Counted from the stretch's first letter, positions 1 to 8,754 are shown. The stretch is 64,000 nucleotides of DNA from Flavobacterium branchiicola (GCF_018383905.1 NZ_JAGYWA010000003.1:679378-743377); one strand, 5' to 3'. Notes: generated by a model from the letters alone, not told the origin. A program made the numbers and translations.

Positions 1-29
1 TTATTCTGATTTGTTTTTTTAGAAGCCAT
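1..29 (-). CDS. 5' end of an unidentified gene leaving the window
   Basis: Read on the minus strand, an ATG at 29 opens a frame giving MASKKTNQN before the window edge. About 45 bp upstream on the same strand (74-81) is TAAATTTG, which fits the Bacteroidota -7 element TAnnTTTG and would give a leader of roughly 38 nt. Only nine codons are visible, so no product can be named. The gene would be divergent from the cysteine desulfurase at 592. Confidence 0.35.
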
Positions 30-591
30 TCAGTCTATTTGTTAAATTAGCAAATTTGCTTTTGTCATTCTAACAAATTTAGCGATCTTAAATAACAAAA
101 AGTTATAAAATTCAAACATTACTCTTATTTAGAATAATTACAATTTTGTTTCTGTTTAACCACAAAGGCTCGATGGTTTCGCAAAGCTTTTTATTATTTT
201 TCTCTCGCAGATTTCGCAGATAATGCAGATTTTGAATACTATGAAAAAATTTGTGCAAATTCTTTATGATAGAAATAAATAAAAAATCTGTTTAGATCTG
301 CAATCCCGATAGCTATCGGGAGCGAGAAACAAAAATCATATGCCTTTTACCCAAAAGACCATAATTTCTATTTTTATTAAATCACAAAAGACACGAAGCC
401 CTTATAAAAGAAAATTTCGCAAAGTCGCAGAGTCGCAAAGTTTTTTAAACCATATAAGTAATATAAGTTTTTTTAAGTTTTCTCTTAATTGAACTTATAT
501 TACTTATATGGTTATTTTTTGCATTAAACTTTACGGCTTCGCGACTTTGCGAGATTATAAAAGTGTATTTTTACACTATTAAGCCCAAATT
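30..591. repeat. Repeat-rich intergenic spacer
   Basis: No gene is seen here. The spacer contains a perfect 16-bp palindrome, CCCGATAGCTATCGGG, at 305-320. It also has a perfect 22-bp inverted repeat with arms 448-469 and 492-513 (AACCATATAAG...). These arms are nested between outer inverted words of the type TCGCAAAGTCGC (about 415-440) and GCGACTTTGCGA (about 541-552). Similar words (TTTCGCAAAG, TCTCGCAGATTTCGCAGA) occur at 177-230. This looks like fragments of dispersed intergenic repeats that can fold into large hairpins. Confidence 0.6.
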
Positions 592-1728
592 ATGTCACAG
601 CAAGAAATCATTTATCTTGATAATAACGCTACAACTCGTGTTGACGATCGTGTTTTGGATGCCATGCTTCCGTACTTTACTGAACTGTATGCTAATTCAA
701 CGAGTTCTCATATTGCAGGATTAACAGTGAATGAAGCTATTGAAAATGCTGCGTGGCAAACTGCTAATTTGATCAATGCCGATGCCGAAGAAATCATCTT
801 CACTTCAGGGGCAACTGAAGCAATAAATTTGGCGATTAAAGGTCTGGCTGATCAGGAACGAAAACATATTATAACGATTCAAACGGAACATAAAGCGGTA
901 CTTGAAACTTGTCGTTTTATGGAAACTATTGGCTTTGAAATTACGTACTTACCAACTAGTTCTGATGGAATTTTAGATATTAAACTTTTAGAAGAAATAA
1001 TTACCGATAAAACACTGGTTTTCATTATAATGTTTTCTAATAACGAAACAGGTGTCATGCAAAATATGAGCACAATTTCATCTGTTTTAAAAAGCAAAAA
1101 TATTCTTTTTTTATGTGATGCGACTCAGGCTGCAGGGAAAATTCCGATTGACGTTAAAAATTTAGGAATTGATTTTCTGGCATTATCTGCACATAAATTT
1201 TATGGCCCAAAAGGTGTTGGAGCTTTATATATTTCGGCGAAAGCCAAAACAAAACTGATTCCTCAGATTCTTGGAGGAAGTCAACAGAGAAAATTACGCA
1301 GCGGTACATTAAATACAACCGGAATAATTGGTTTAAGTAAAGCATCTGAAATAGCTGTAAATGAATTAGAAACTGATAAAAAAAGAATTGAAATATTACG
1401 AAATAAACTAGAGAATGGTTTATTACAATTTAAAGGTTCTTTTGTGAATGGAAATATTGAAAACCGAATTTATAATACTTCTAATATTTGTTTTCCGGGT
1501 GTAAATTCTGAACAACTAATTCTGGCTTTAAGAAATATTTCGGTTTCAAACGGAGCTTCTTGTTCCGCAGTCACTTCTCAACCTTCGCATGTTTTAAAAG
1601 CGATGGGATTATCTGATGAAGACGCTTTGAGTTCAATTCGTTTTAGTTTAGGACGTTTTACTACTTCTGAGGAAATTGATATTACTATTGAGCGGGTTTT
1701 GGAGTTGGCAAGACAATTGCGTGCTTAA
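592..1728 (+). CDS. Cysteine desulfurase, NifS/IscS family
   Basis: This is a PLP enzyme that takes sulfur from L-cysteine as a persulfide, releasing alanine. The 378-aa length is normal for the family. It opens with IYLDNNATTR, has the PLP-binding lysine in SAHKFYGPKG (K202), and has the persulfide-forming cysteine in SNGASCSAV (C324). The short C-terminus favours a stand-alone NifS/IscS-like enzyme over SufS. IscU, SufBCD and other Fe-S assembly genes are absent. The converging neighbours are MobA-like and XdhC-like genes, so I infer that it supplies sulfur for sulfurating a molybdenum cofactor. General Fe-S or tRNA thiolation remain alternatives. Family call is firm; specific role is inferred. 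Confidence 0.9.
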   Translation: MSQQEIIYLDNNATTRVDDRVLDAMLPYFTELYANSTSSHIAGLTVNEAIENAAWQTANLINADAEEIIFTSGATEAINLAIKGLADQERKHIITIQTEHKAVLETCRFMETIGFEITYLPTSSDGILDIKLLEEIITDKTLVFIIMFSNNETGVMQNMSTISSVLKSKNILFLCDATQAAGKIPIDVKNLGIDFLALSAHKFYGPKGVGALYISAKAKTKLIPQILGGSQQRKLRSGTLNTTGIIGLSKASEIAVNELETDKKRIEILRNKLENGLLQFKGSFVNGNIENRIYNTSNICFPGVNSEQLILALRNISVSNGASCSAVTSQPSHVLKAMGLSDEDALSSIRFSLGRFTTSEEIDITIERVLELARQLRA

Positions 1729-1749
1729 TATTTTTTCACCGTAAAAGAG

Positions 1750-1880
1750 TTAAAACAGTACTGTTTTAAGTCAAGCTTTGTCATTTCGAGGAACGAGAAA
1801 TCGCACGCGGGATTCCGCAAAGAGAATCGCCAATCTTTGTCGAGTTACTAGTGCGATTTCTCGTTCCTCGAAATGACAAA
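1750..1880. repeat. Long perfect hairpin repeat between convergent genes
   Basis: The arms 1777-1806 and 1851-1880 are perfect reverse complements over 30 bp (TTTGTCATTTCGAGGAACGA...), with a 44-bp loop. Just left is a separate perfect 20-bp palindrome at 1750-1769, TTAAAACAGTACTGTTTTAA. It lies between the convergent stops of the cysteine desulfurase (1728) and the MobA-like gene (1918), so it may act as a bidirectional terminator. Its size and arrangement look more like a small mobile or REP-type repeat. Confidence 0.75.
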
Positions 1881-1917
1881 AATGCCTTTACCACTCTGAC
1901 ACTTTGAAGTTTTTAAT

Positions 1918-2532
1918 TCAAGAAATCAACTTACTATAATCCTCTTCTGTATCAATATCAACATTTCCTTTTTCGAAAGGAACGGAAACAACATCTTCAG
2001 AATGTATTTTAAGTAGCTTTTTTGCTCCTTCCTTCCCTTTTAATTCCAGAAGTTCTTTGAAGTATTTTTGTCGAAACAAAACTGGAGTTCCGAGTGTTTT
2101 TGCATACGCCGAGGTTACAATTCCTTTTTCTGTTTTTATTTCTTCGTTAATCAAGTTTTCAAAAACTAAACTGGATATAAATGGCTGATCACACACCGTT
2201 AAAATGCATTGTTCACAATTGGAATTTAAAAGTAATAATTCCTGAATTCCTTTTACAATTGAAGAAGACATTCCGTTTTCCCATTCAGAATTAAAAATAA
2301 ACCGCACCCCTTCTGAATTTGCCTCTTTTTCAATCAATTCGTTATTTGCGCCCGTTACAACGATTACTGTCGAATTTTCTACTTTTAAAGCTTCAAGAAT
2401 TGTGTTTTTTAAAAGCGTTGTTTCTTTATATTCTAATAATTGCTTTGACCTGCCTAATCTCGAAGAATTACCTGCAGCAAGGATAATAATAGCTGTTTTA
2501 TTCTGAAATTTTTTCTCCATAATAGATTTCAC
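1918..2532 (-). CDS. MobA-like nucleotidyltransferase
   Basis: A 204-aa protein of the NTP-transferase family that includes MocA/MobA, which attach CMP or GMP to molybdopterin. The N-terminal signature IILAAGNSSRLGRSKQLL (about residues 16-33) is the nucleotide-binding loop. LTVCDQPF (about residue 110) carries the metal-binding aspartate. The start overlaps the 3' end of the upstream xdhC-like gene by 35 bp, so the two are translationally linked. The second Met at 2520 (MEKKFQNK) is an equally plausible start that shortens the overlap. The pairing with XdhC argues for molybdenum cofactor cytidylylation (MocA type). No molybdoenzyme is in the window, so this is context-based. Confidence 0.8.
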   Translation of the reverse strand: MKSIMEKKFQNKTAIIILAAGNSSRLGRSKQLLEYKETTLLKNTILEALKVENSTVIVVTGANNELIEKEANSEGVRFIFNSEWENGMSSSIVKGIQELLLLNSNCEQCILTVCDQPFISSLVFENLINEEIKTEKGIVTSAYAKTLGTPVLFRQKYFKELLELKGKEGAKKLLKIHSEDVVSVPFEKGNVDIDTEEDYSKLIS

Positions 2533-3634
2533 TATGAATTTTACCTGCTTTGTATTTTAAGGAAGTTCCTAATCTGTTTGTCGCAAAAGCTTTAATTTCG
2601 GATACAATTGACAATGCAATTTCTTCTGAAGTTTCGGCACCAATATCTAACCCTACCGGGCTGTAAATTCTTTTAAGCTGCTCATCATTGACGGTAATTC
2701 CTTCAAGTTGAAGATCGTCAAGCATTCGGTTTAATTTTGATCTCGGCCCAAGAATTCCGATATACTGACAATCTGTTTCTAATAATGATTTTAAAACTGC
2801 CAGATCATATTTGTAGTTGTGTGTCATTAAAAGAAAATAAGTCTGATCGTCAATTGAAATAGTATCTAAAAAATATTCCGGTTTTAGTGTCAGAACCTGA
2901 TTTGCTTTTGGAAAGCGTTTTGAAGTGGCATGTGTTGCACGTCCTTCTGCAACCGTAATTTTCCATCCTAATAATGCTGCCATTTTTACCAAGGGCTGCA
3001 CATCATTTCCTGCTCCGGCTATTACAAGCGAAATAGGTGGTTTTATATATTCGATTAATGCTTCATTATTGTTTTCTTCCTGGAGTTTTTTAACAATCGT
3101 ACTTTTATTTTTTAGTACTTCTTTTACTTCCGAAATCAAATTCAGAGCATCGTTATTATGATGTAATACAGGACTGTCCTTTCTAAAAAAAAGCGCTGTT
3201 CCTATTTGAATTGCTGCTCTTTTTAATGAAAAAATAGTCACGATTACAGCTTCTTTTCTTTCTGCTTCTAATTGTTTTAAAAGCTGAATTGGATTATTCG
3301 GCTTTTGATCGTCAATATATTCAAACAAAATATGCACTACTCCATTACAGCCCAATTGCAACCCAACTTCGGCATCATCTTCATTACTGGTATTATAGGT
3401 AACTATTTTATTTTGTTTTTGATGTATAGCCAAAAGCGCTTTTCGCAACGCATCACCTTCCAGACAGCCTCCACTTATAGCTCCCGTAAGTATGCCATCT
3501 TCTGTAACCAGCATACGTGCGCCTGGCTGCCTGTACGAAGAACCTTCAACTTTGACAACGGTTGCCAAAGCTGTTTTTTTTTCTTCCGATTTTGCTTGTG
3601 AATAGGCTTTAAGAATTTCGTTGATTTCTTTCAT
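2498..3634 (-). CDS. XdhC/CoxI family molybdenum-hydroxylase maturation factor
   Basis: XdhC proteins bind the molybdenum cofactor, promote its sulfuration and hand it to xanthine-dehydrogenase-type enzymes. The N-terminal XdhC/CoxI domain shows GSSYRQPGARMLV (residues 31-43) and SGGCLEGD with a conserved cysteine (C57). The C-terminal domain shows a Rossmann motif, VIAGAGNDVQPLV (about 203-216), and LGPRSKLNRML. The 378-aa length is normal. It lies upstream of, and overlaps, the MobA-like gene. A cysteine desulfurase, the family's known sulfur-donating partner, lies opposite. The target hydroxylase is probably encoded elsewhere. Confidence 0.88.
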   Translation of the reverse strand: MKEINEILKAYSQAKSEEKKTALATVVKVEGSSYRQPGARMLVTEDGILTGAISGGCLEGDALRKALLAIHQKQNKIVTYNTSNEDDAEVGLQLGCNGVVHILFEYIDDQKPNNPIQLLKQLEAERKEAVIVTIFSLKRAAIQIGTALFFRKDSPVLHHNNDALNLISEVKEVLKNKSTIVKKLQEENNNEALIEYIKPPISLVIAGAGNDVQPLVKMAALLGWKITVAEGRATHATSKRFPKANQVLTLKPEYFLDTISIDDQTYFLLMTHNYKYDLAVLKSLLETDCQYIGILGPRSKLNRMLDDLQLEGITVNDEQLKRIYSPVGLDIGAETSEEIALSIVSEIKAFATNRLGTSLKYKAGKIHSEIYYGEKISE

Positions 3635-3692
3635 AGATCATTATTCATCAATAAATAGGTACTGATGATTCTTTAACTGCCTAAAAATAAAA

Positions 3693-3739
3693 AATATTAT
3701 AAACTTAAATGAATTTACTGCATTTAAGTTTATAATATT
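3693..3739 (-). terminator. Terminator downstream of the NlpE-like gene
   Basis: A perfect 19-bp inverted repeat (3693-3711 and 3721-3739, arm AATATTATAAACTTAAATG) with a 9-nt loop. On the minus strand a T-rich run follows it. It lies between the stop of the NlpE-like gene (3780) and the start of the xdhC-like gene (3634). Confidence 0.7.
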
Positions 3740-3779
3740 CTTCTTTACTCTGTTTGAGTTAAGCTATTTCGGGAATTCT

Positions 3780-4253
3780 TTATTCGTTTAATTCTAAAAA
3801 GTAATTAAGCTTAGATTTGATTACTTTTTTATGGCTATCAAGCATAAAAAGTTTTTCAGGATTTTTGCTGTAATAACCATAATAAACCTGCTCACTTTCT
3901 GGTTTGTCCCAATTCAAAATATAAATTGTGCCATCTATATCTTTTTCTAAACCTCGTTCTGTATTGAAATTTCCTTTTTGTGTAAATTGCTTCTCTGATT
4001 TTTTTCCGGAATAAATACTGGATAATTCAAATTTATTGGTTTTTGAATCAATTTTTAAAACCGTTTCAATACCACTGCAATCTGCACAGGGCAACGTTCC
4101 TTCAAAAATAGAAACAGCAGTTATTGTGTCATCTTCTACTTCGGTACTAATTGTATCTGTCGCAATAATTTCATTATTTTCTTCTTGTTTATTTTTTGAA
4201 TTACAAGAAACCAGCAGCGTAATGACAGCCAGTAGTATCAATATCTTTTTCAT
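3780..4253 (-). CDS. NlpE-like lipoprotein
   Basis: A 157-aa lipoprotein. The N-terminus MKKILILLAVITLLVSCNS has a lipobox with acylated cysteine about residue 17. The mature part contains FEGTLPCADCSGIETVLKI (about 53-71), the signature of the NlpE N-terminal domain including its CxxC pair, followed by beta-strand-rich sequence ending in a Met-Leu-Asp-rich stretch. In enterobacteria NlpE is an outer-membrane lipoprotein linked to copper stress and envelope signalling. Bacteroidota proteins with this domain alone have no established job. It appears monocistronic, with its own terminator. Confidence 0.8.
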   Translation of the reverse strand: MKKILILLAVITLLVSCNSKNKQEENNEIIATDTISTEVEDDTITAVSIFEGTLPCADCSGIETVLKIDSKTNKFELSSIYSGKKSEKQFTQKGNFNTERGLEKDIDGTIYILNWDKPESEQVYYGYYSKNPEKLFMLDSHKKVIKSKLNYFLELNE

Positions 4254-4444
4254 AATTTCTTTTTTTTTATAAATGTATAAATATTTTCTTACTTAATGTA
4301 ATTAGCTTTAATTTTTTAATTTGAATAGGTAACATTTAACAATCGCTAAACAATTATTTTTTCTTACAATATTAATTGTATTATGAAGTTTTGTATTTTT
4401 ATAATTAGCAAAGCAAAATATTATCTAATTTTAAAATAAACTAA

Positions 4445-4777
4445 ATGGGAAAATTTGTAATTACTAAAAGAACCAACGGAGAATTTCAATTCAATTTAAA
4501 AGCCGGAAATGGTCAAACGATTTTAACCAGCGAAGGCTATACAACAAAAGCTGCCTGCAACAACGGAATCGAATCTGTAAAAACGAATTCACAGGATGAT
4601 AATCGTTACGACAGAAAAGAGTCGAGCAATGGTAAACCTTATTTTAATCTGAAAGCCAGTAACGGACAGATTATTGGTTCAAGCGAAATGTACGAAAGTG
4701 TTGCTGCCAGAGAAAATGGAATCGAATCTGTGAAGAAAAACGCTCCTGATGGTACTGTAGACGATCAAACGGCATAA
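4445..4777 (+). CDS. YegP/DUF1508 family protein
   Basis: A 110-aa protein made of two tandem copies of the roughly 50-residue DUF1508 (YegP) domain. Copy 1 runs from FVITKRTNGEFQFNLKAGNG to about residue 50. Copy 2 starts near YDRKESSNGKPYFNLKASNG. Each ends in the same AxxNGIESVK motif. No signal peptide, so cytosolic. The family is a small alpha/beta fold of unknown function, common in flavobacteria. It is monocistronic and followed by a hairpin terminator. Confidence 0.88.
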   Translation: MGKFVITKRTNGEFQFNLKAGNGQTILTSEGYTTKAACNNGIESVKTNSQDDNRYDRKESSNGKPYFNLKASNGQIIGSSEMYESVAARENGIESVKKNAPDGTVDDQTA

Positions 4778-4795
4778 GCAAAAGATCAAAATATT

Positions 4796-4835
4796 AAAAA
4801 AGCTGTTTCTAAATGTATAGAAGCAGCTTTTTTTT
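4796..4835 (+). terminator. Terminator after the YegP-like gene
   Basis: The hairpin AAAAAGCTG.TTCT / AGAA.CAGCTTTTT is followed by a run of T, 18 bp after the stop codon. Confidence 0.75.
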
Positions 4836-4944
4836 ATACCAAATTTTGACTATACATAGCTGAAATAAAAATAATTGCGATTTTTTTTGTATTTTTCAAG
4901 GAAGGATAACCCCGAATAGCCGGCTCACTATAAACTTGTTTTTT

Positions 4945-5415
4945 ATGAAAAGTAAAACATATCTAATGGCAATACTACTTGCTCTGACAAGCTGCAAAAG
5001 TGACAACAATATTGAAAACATTTTTCTGAATAATGCTGATGAATACTGGAAATATTACACCACAAATTCTAATAGTTCTACTTATTTTCAGTTCAACGAA
5101 GATCATCTCAGCCACCGATTTGAGATTGATAATAAAAACCATTTTCATGAAAATAAAGGAGAAGGTGATATTGTTGAAGTTCCTCAAAAATGGTCTGTAA
5201 CCGAAGATAGCATTATGTCCTGGGGAAATCTCACTTATGATATTGTCAGCTTCAATAAAAAGGTCATTGTATTAAATTATCTTAGTGAGGAAAAACCTTT
5301 TACAGGATTTATTTTCCTGATAAAGACCAACGAAAATGAGATCATGAGAGGCCCTGGTTTTTTTGAACAAAAAAGAATTAAAGATCTTGAAAAATATAAT
5401 TTTAAAAACGATTAA
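4945..5415 (+). CDS. Small hypothetical lipoprotein
   Basis: A 156-aa protein from the ATG at 4945. A longer reading from a TTG at 4936 adds only MFF and is less likely. The N-terminus MKSKTYLMAILLALTSCKSD is a lipoprotein signal with lipobox LTSC. The mature part is beta-strand-rich with no motif I can assign (SEEKPFTGFIFLIKT near the C-terminus). It stands alone between the YegP-like gene and the Crp-type regulator. Function unknown. Confidence 0.7.
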   Translation: MKSKTYLMAILLALTSCKSDNNIENIFLNNADEYWKYYTTNSNSSTYFQFNEDHLSHRFEIDNKNHFHENKGEGDIVEVPQKWSVTEDSIMSWGNLTYDIVSFNKKVIVLNYLSEEKPFTGFIFLIKTNENEIMRGPGFFEQKRIKDLEKYNFKND

Positions 5416-5607
5416 ATCTAACTTGTTGAGCGGAATTAGATTAATTAATTTCACTAAACCGAGGATTAAACCACTGATTTAAAACAATATTACATTTGTC
5501 CAATCCGAAAAACAAACTTACTTTAGTGATTATTTTTTTTTCAATACAAATACCAGTTAATTCATCCGAAAAATCCGAAAAACATTCAATATATAAATTA
5601 TAAAAAA

Positions 5608-6186
5608 TTGAACCCAACCACTGAATTTCAAGCATTTTATAAGCATATTTCAAAATTCTCTCCTGTTACAGAAAAGGAATTTGAAAACATTTTATTTTAC
5701 TTCTCAGAAGTCACTTTCAAAAAGGGCGATACTCTGGTAAAACCGGGAGAAAAAGTACAACATACCTACTGGGTTATCAAGGGTTTGATTGTCTCTAATT
5801 ATATAGACAATGCCGGAAAAGAGCACATTATTCAATTTGCTAACGAAGGTTGCTGGATCACAGATCAGCAGGCTTTTTACAACCAATCGACCGCTATTTT
5901 TGATCTTGTTTGTCTGGAGCCCACAACTGCGATTTCAATTTCGTTTGAGAATAGAGAAAAATTATGTGCAGCCATCCCGAAGATGGAGCATTTTTTTCGA
6001 AAAAAAGCCAACGACAGTTTCATCAAACAGCAAAAAAGACTCCTCACCTATATGTCTAATGACGCCACTGAACGGTTTAATCTTTTACTGAAAGAATATC
6101 CGGATTTGATTCAGCGGATTTCAAAAAAGAAATTAGCTTCTTATTTGGGCGTATCCAGAGAAACATTAAGTCGTTTGAAAAATTAA
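5608..6186 (+). CDS. Crp/Fnr family transcriptional regulator
   Basis: A 192-aa regulator with an N-terminal cyclic-nucleotide-binding-type beta-roll (about 20-115, including VKPGEKVQHTYWVIKGLI) and a C-terminal helix-turn-helix (about 150-192, KKLASYLGVSRETLSRLKN). No cysteine cluster for an Fe-S centre is seen. The only start that keeps the full N-terminal helix is TTG at 5608; no ATG lies early enough. It is followed by a lipoprotein and two enzyme genes on the same strand, which it may control. Ligand unknown. Confidence 0.88.
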   Translation: MNPTTEFQAFYKHISKFSPVTEKEFENILFYFSEVTFKKGDTLVKPGEKVQHTYWVIKGLIVSNYIDNAGKEHIIQFANEGCWITDQQAFYNQSTAIFDLVCLEPTTAISISFENREKLCAAIPKMEHFFRKKANDSFIKQQKRLLTYMSNDATERFNLLLKEYPDLIQRISKKKLASYLGVSRETLSRLKN

Positions 6187-6272
6187 ATGGCACTCGAAAA
6201 TTAGTGATTTACGTCACTCGTTCTTATTGTACATAAACTGAAATTTGTCCTGTAACAATAACAAATTCAACC

Positions 6273-6743
6273 ATGTACAACAAATTAATTATCTCAGTAC
6301 TTATTCTTGCACTTTTATCATCCTGCAAGGATCAAAAAAAAGAATTTCAGCATACAGCATTCGAAGATGCAAAAAAAGCAATCGCAGCAAGTAATGCCAT
6401 TTATTTTGAATCATTTGTAAAAAACGATTCTTCTATTTTTATTAATCGATATTCAAAAGATGCCTGCATTATGGCTCCCAACTCTGTACAAATGTGTGGT
6501 CCGGAAGCTGCCGCAAAGTTCTTCAGAGTCGCTTATGACAACTATGGCATGCGAAATGGCAAATTTATTACCACAGCTGTATACGGCGATGCTAAAGAAT
6601 TTGTAACAGAAGAGGGTTTATGGCAGTCTTTTAATGCAAAAGGTGAACTGTTTGATGATGGTAAGTTTTTGGTTCTTTGGAAAAAAACTCCTGAAGGCTG
6701 GAAAATGTTCCGCGATTCTTTTAGCAGTAACCGGAAATTATAA
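6273..6743 (+). CDS. DUF4440/SnoaL-like lipoprotein
   Basis: A 156-aa lipoprotein (MYNKLIISVLILALLSSCKD, lipobox LSSC). The mature part fits the NTF2-like/DUF4440 cone fold: an N-terminal helix (AFEDAKKAIAASNAIYFESF), a SKDACIMAPNS strand, and a C-terminal pair ending GKFLVLWKKTPEGWKMFRDSF. Such domains bind small ligands or act as enzyme scaffolds, and no active site can be inferred. It lies 86 bp downstream of the Crp-type regulator and upstream of the dehydrogenase-like gene. Confidence 0.8.
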   Translation: MYNKLIISVLILALLSSCKDQKKEFQHTAFEDAKKAIAASNAIYFESFVKNDSSIFINRYSKDACIMAPNSVQMCGPEAAAKFFRVAYDNYGMRNGKFITTAVYGDAKEFVTEEGLWQSFNAKGELFDDGKFLVLWKKTPEGWKMFRDSFSSNRKL

Positions 6744-6820
6744 AAATTAAAGCAGTATCAATCATCATTAATTTCAAGGTTAAATAAAGTAAAACACTAA
6801 CAAAAAATTAAAATTATTTT

Positions 6821-7855
6821 ATGGAAAATAAAATTGTAATATATGGCGCTTATGGCCACACCGGAAAATTTTTAGTTGCGCAACTTTACCAACAAGGCTA
6901 TAAACCTATTCTGAGCGGACGCGATGCTGAAAAGCTAATTGCCTTTGGTAAAGTGTATCCGGATTTAATCACAAAAGTGGCAGATATAAATAAACCGCAG
7001 ACTTTGGACGCTGCTTTTGCCGATGCCGAAATAATTGTAAACTGTGCGGGTCCTTTTCTTGATACTGCCGAACCAATTATTAAATCGGCAATACGACTTG
7101 AAAAACATTATCTTGATGTTAGTGCAGAACAAAAAGCGGTCCTGGACATTTTTGAACAGTTTTCTGAACAGGCAAAACTGGCGAATGTTGCTATAATTCC
7201 TGCCGCTGCTTTTTATGGCGGTTTGGGCGATTTGTTAAGTACAACGCTTACCAAAGACTGGGATAAAGTGGATGAAATATCCAGTTATATTGGTCTGGAT
7301 TCCTGGCATCCAACGAAAGGAACTCGATTGACGGGCGAAAGAAATCATTACCAAAGGTTCAGTTTTGCCAATCATAGTTTGCAGCCTGTTCGCGAAGTAC
7401 AGTCTAAAAGCTGGGATTTTCCCGGTCCAATTTTTACGAAAGACGTAATTACGGTTCCGCTTTCTGAAATAATTACAATTTCAAGACACATCAACGTTCA
7501 TACCATCAATACGTATTTGAGTCAGAATTCGATAACCGATATCCGAAATAGTGAAACTCCGGAACCGAAAGCTGTCGATTCGAAAAACAGATCTTCTCAG
7601 GTTTTCTGTATGGAAGTTATAGCGGTGAAAGGCAACAAAAGAAGAACGATCTCGGCACAGGGAATTGATATTTATGCCGTAACCGCTCCTCTGATTGTTG
7701 AAGCTGTAAAAAGAATTCTGAACGGTGAAGTAATCAAAAAAGGCGTTACCACTTTGGGAGAAGCTTTTGATGCGACTGATTTTTTACATTCTCTGGATGT
7801 AGATGATATTGTTGTTTCTGAAATCAAAGAGACTGAAATTAGCAGTCTAAACTAA
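6821..7855 (+). CDS. Saccharopine-dehydrogenase-like NAD(P)-binding protein
   Basis: A 344-aa protein opening with a Rossmann motif, IVIYGAYGHTGKFLVAQL (residues 5-22), with SGRDAEKL after strand 2. IIVNCAGPF (about 70-78) and YLDVSAEQ (about 98-105) are typical of the saccharopine-dehydrogenase/trans-acting enoyl reductase family. The substrate cannot be read from the sequence. No signal peptide, so cytosolic. It lies 33 bp before the PEP-mutase-family gene, so the two are probably cotranscribed. Confidence 0.8.
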   Translation: MENKIVIYGAYGHTGKFLVAQLYQQGYKPILSGRDAEKLIAFGKVYPDLITKVADINKPQTLDAAFADAEIIVNCAGPFLDTAEPIIKSAIRLEKHYLDVSAEQKAVLDIFEQFSEQAKLANVAIIPAAAFYGGLGDLLSTTLTKDWDKVDEISSYIGLDSWHPTKGTRLTGERNHYQRFSFANHSLQPVREVQSKSWDFPGPIFTKDVITVPLSEIITISRHINVHTINTYLSQNSITDIRNSETPEPKAVDSKNRSSQVFCMEVIAVKGNKRRTISAQGIDIYAVTAPLIVEAVKRILNGEVIKKGVTTLGEAFDATDFLHSLDVDDIVVSEIKETEISSLN

Positions 7856-7888
7856 AACAGAAAATCCCCTATTAGAAAATAAAACTAT

Positions 7889-8662
7889 ATGAAAAATCAT
7901 TTTCAAAAATTGAAAGAACTACACGAACAATCCGAACCTTTACTTATTGGTAATGTGTGGAATGCACAGAGTGCAAAAACACTGGAAAAATTGAATTTTA
8001 AAGCACTCGGAACTTCAAGTTATGCCATTGCCGAAACACTTGGTTATGCTGATGGCGAAGAAATGAGTTTTGCGGAATATTTATTTGTTATAAAACGTAT
8101 TGCGGCAACTGTAACTGTACCTCTTTCTGTTGATCTGGAAGCGGGCTACGGAAATACTGCTTCTGAAATTGTTGCCAACATTAAAGAACTACATAAAATT
8201 GGTATTTCCGGAATTAATATTGAAGATTCTGTGGTTGAAAACGGCATAAGAACAATTGTAGATGCGACCATTTTTTCAGAAAAAATCAAAGCGGTAACTG
8301 AAGCACTTTCTAAAGAAAATATTGAAATTTTTATCAATCTGCGTTCTGATGTTTTTCTGCTGAATATGCCGGATAGTCTTACTGAAGCAAAAAGAAGAAT
8401 CAGCCTTTATGAAACAACAGGCGTTCATGGGTTATTTTTTCCGTGCATTACAAAAACAGAAGACATCGCTGAAATTACAAAAGCTACCGCACTTCCTGTC
8501 AATGTAATGTGCATGCCGGATTTACCGGATTTTAAAACTTTACAAAATGCAGGTGTTAAACGAATTAGTATGGGGAATTTTCTCAACAGCAAAATATATC
8601 AGTATCTGGAATCGGAAGTAGCAACTGTTCTGAAAAACCAGAATTTCAGCAGTGTATTTTAA
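7889..8662 (+). CDS. Isocitrate lyase/PEP mutase family enzyme
   Basis: A 257-aa TIM-barrel enzyme of the PEP-mutase/isocitrate-lyase superfamily. It shows the N-terminal NVWNAQSAKTLEKLNFKALGTSS, VPLSVDLEAGYGN (about 76-88, metal/substrate-binding acidic residues) and GINIEDSVVENG (about 108-119). The length matches the short oxaloacetate-decarboxylase/2,3-dimethylmalate-lyase-like branch. The KKCGH motif of true isocitrate lyase is missing, so a glyoxylate-cycle role is unlikely. The likely chemistry is C-C or P-C bond cleavage or formation on an oxalyl-type substrate. Last gene of a possible four-gene unit. Confidence 0.85.
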   Translation: MKNHFQKLKELHEQSEPLLIGNVWNAQSAKTLEKLNFKALGTSSYAIAETLGYADGEEMSFAEYLFVIKRIAATVTVPLSVDLEAGYGNTASEIVANIKELHKIGISGINIEDSVVENGIRTIVDATIFSEKIKAVTEALSKENIEIFINLRSDVFLLNMPDSLTEAKRRISLYETTGVHGLFFPCITKTEDIAEITKATALPVNVMCMPDLPDFKTLQNAGVKRISMGNFLNSKIYQYLESEVATVLKNQNFSSVF

Positions 8663-8697
8663 AAAGAAAGCAACTATTAAAAATATACTTTTTTTGA

Positions 8698-8725
8698 TAT
8701 TTTTATATTAATTAATATAAAAATA
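8698..8725. repeat. Perfect 28-bp AT-only palindrome
   Basis: TATTTTTATATTAA and its exact reverse complement abut at 8698-8725, between the PEP-mutase-family stop (8662) and the next start (8755). It could be a weak terminator or an operator for the downstream gene. The sequence alone does not decide. Confidence 0.5.
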
Positions 8726-8754
8726 TACAATTAAGAAAAAACAGATTTTTATAA

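Noticed and set aside
3305..3601. 98-codon plus-strand ORF opposite the xdhC-like gene
   Set aside because: It is the antisense shadow of a well-conserved protein and has no family features.
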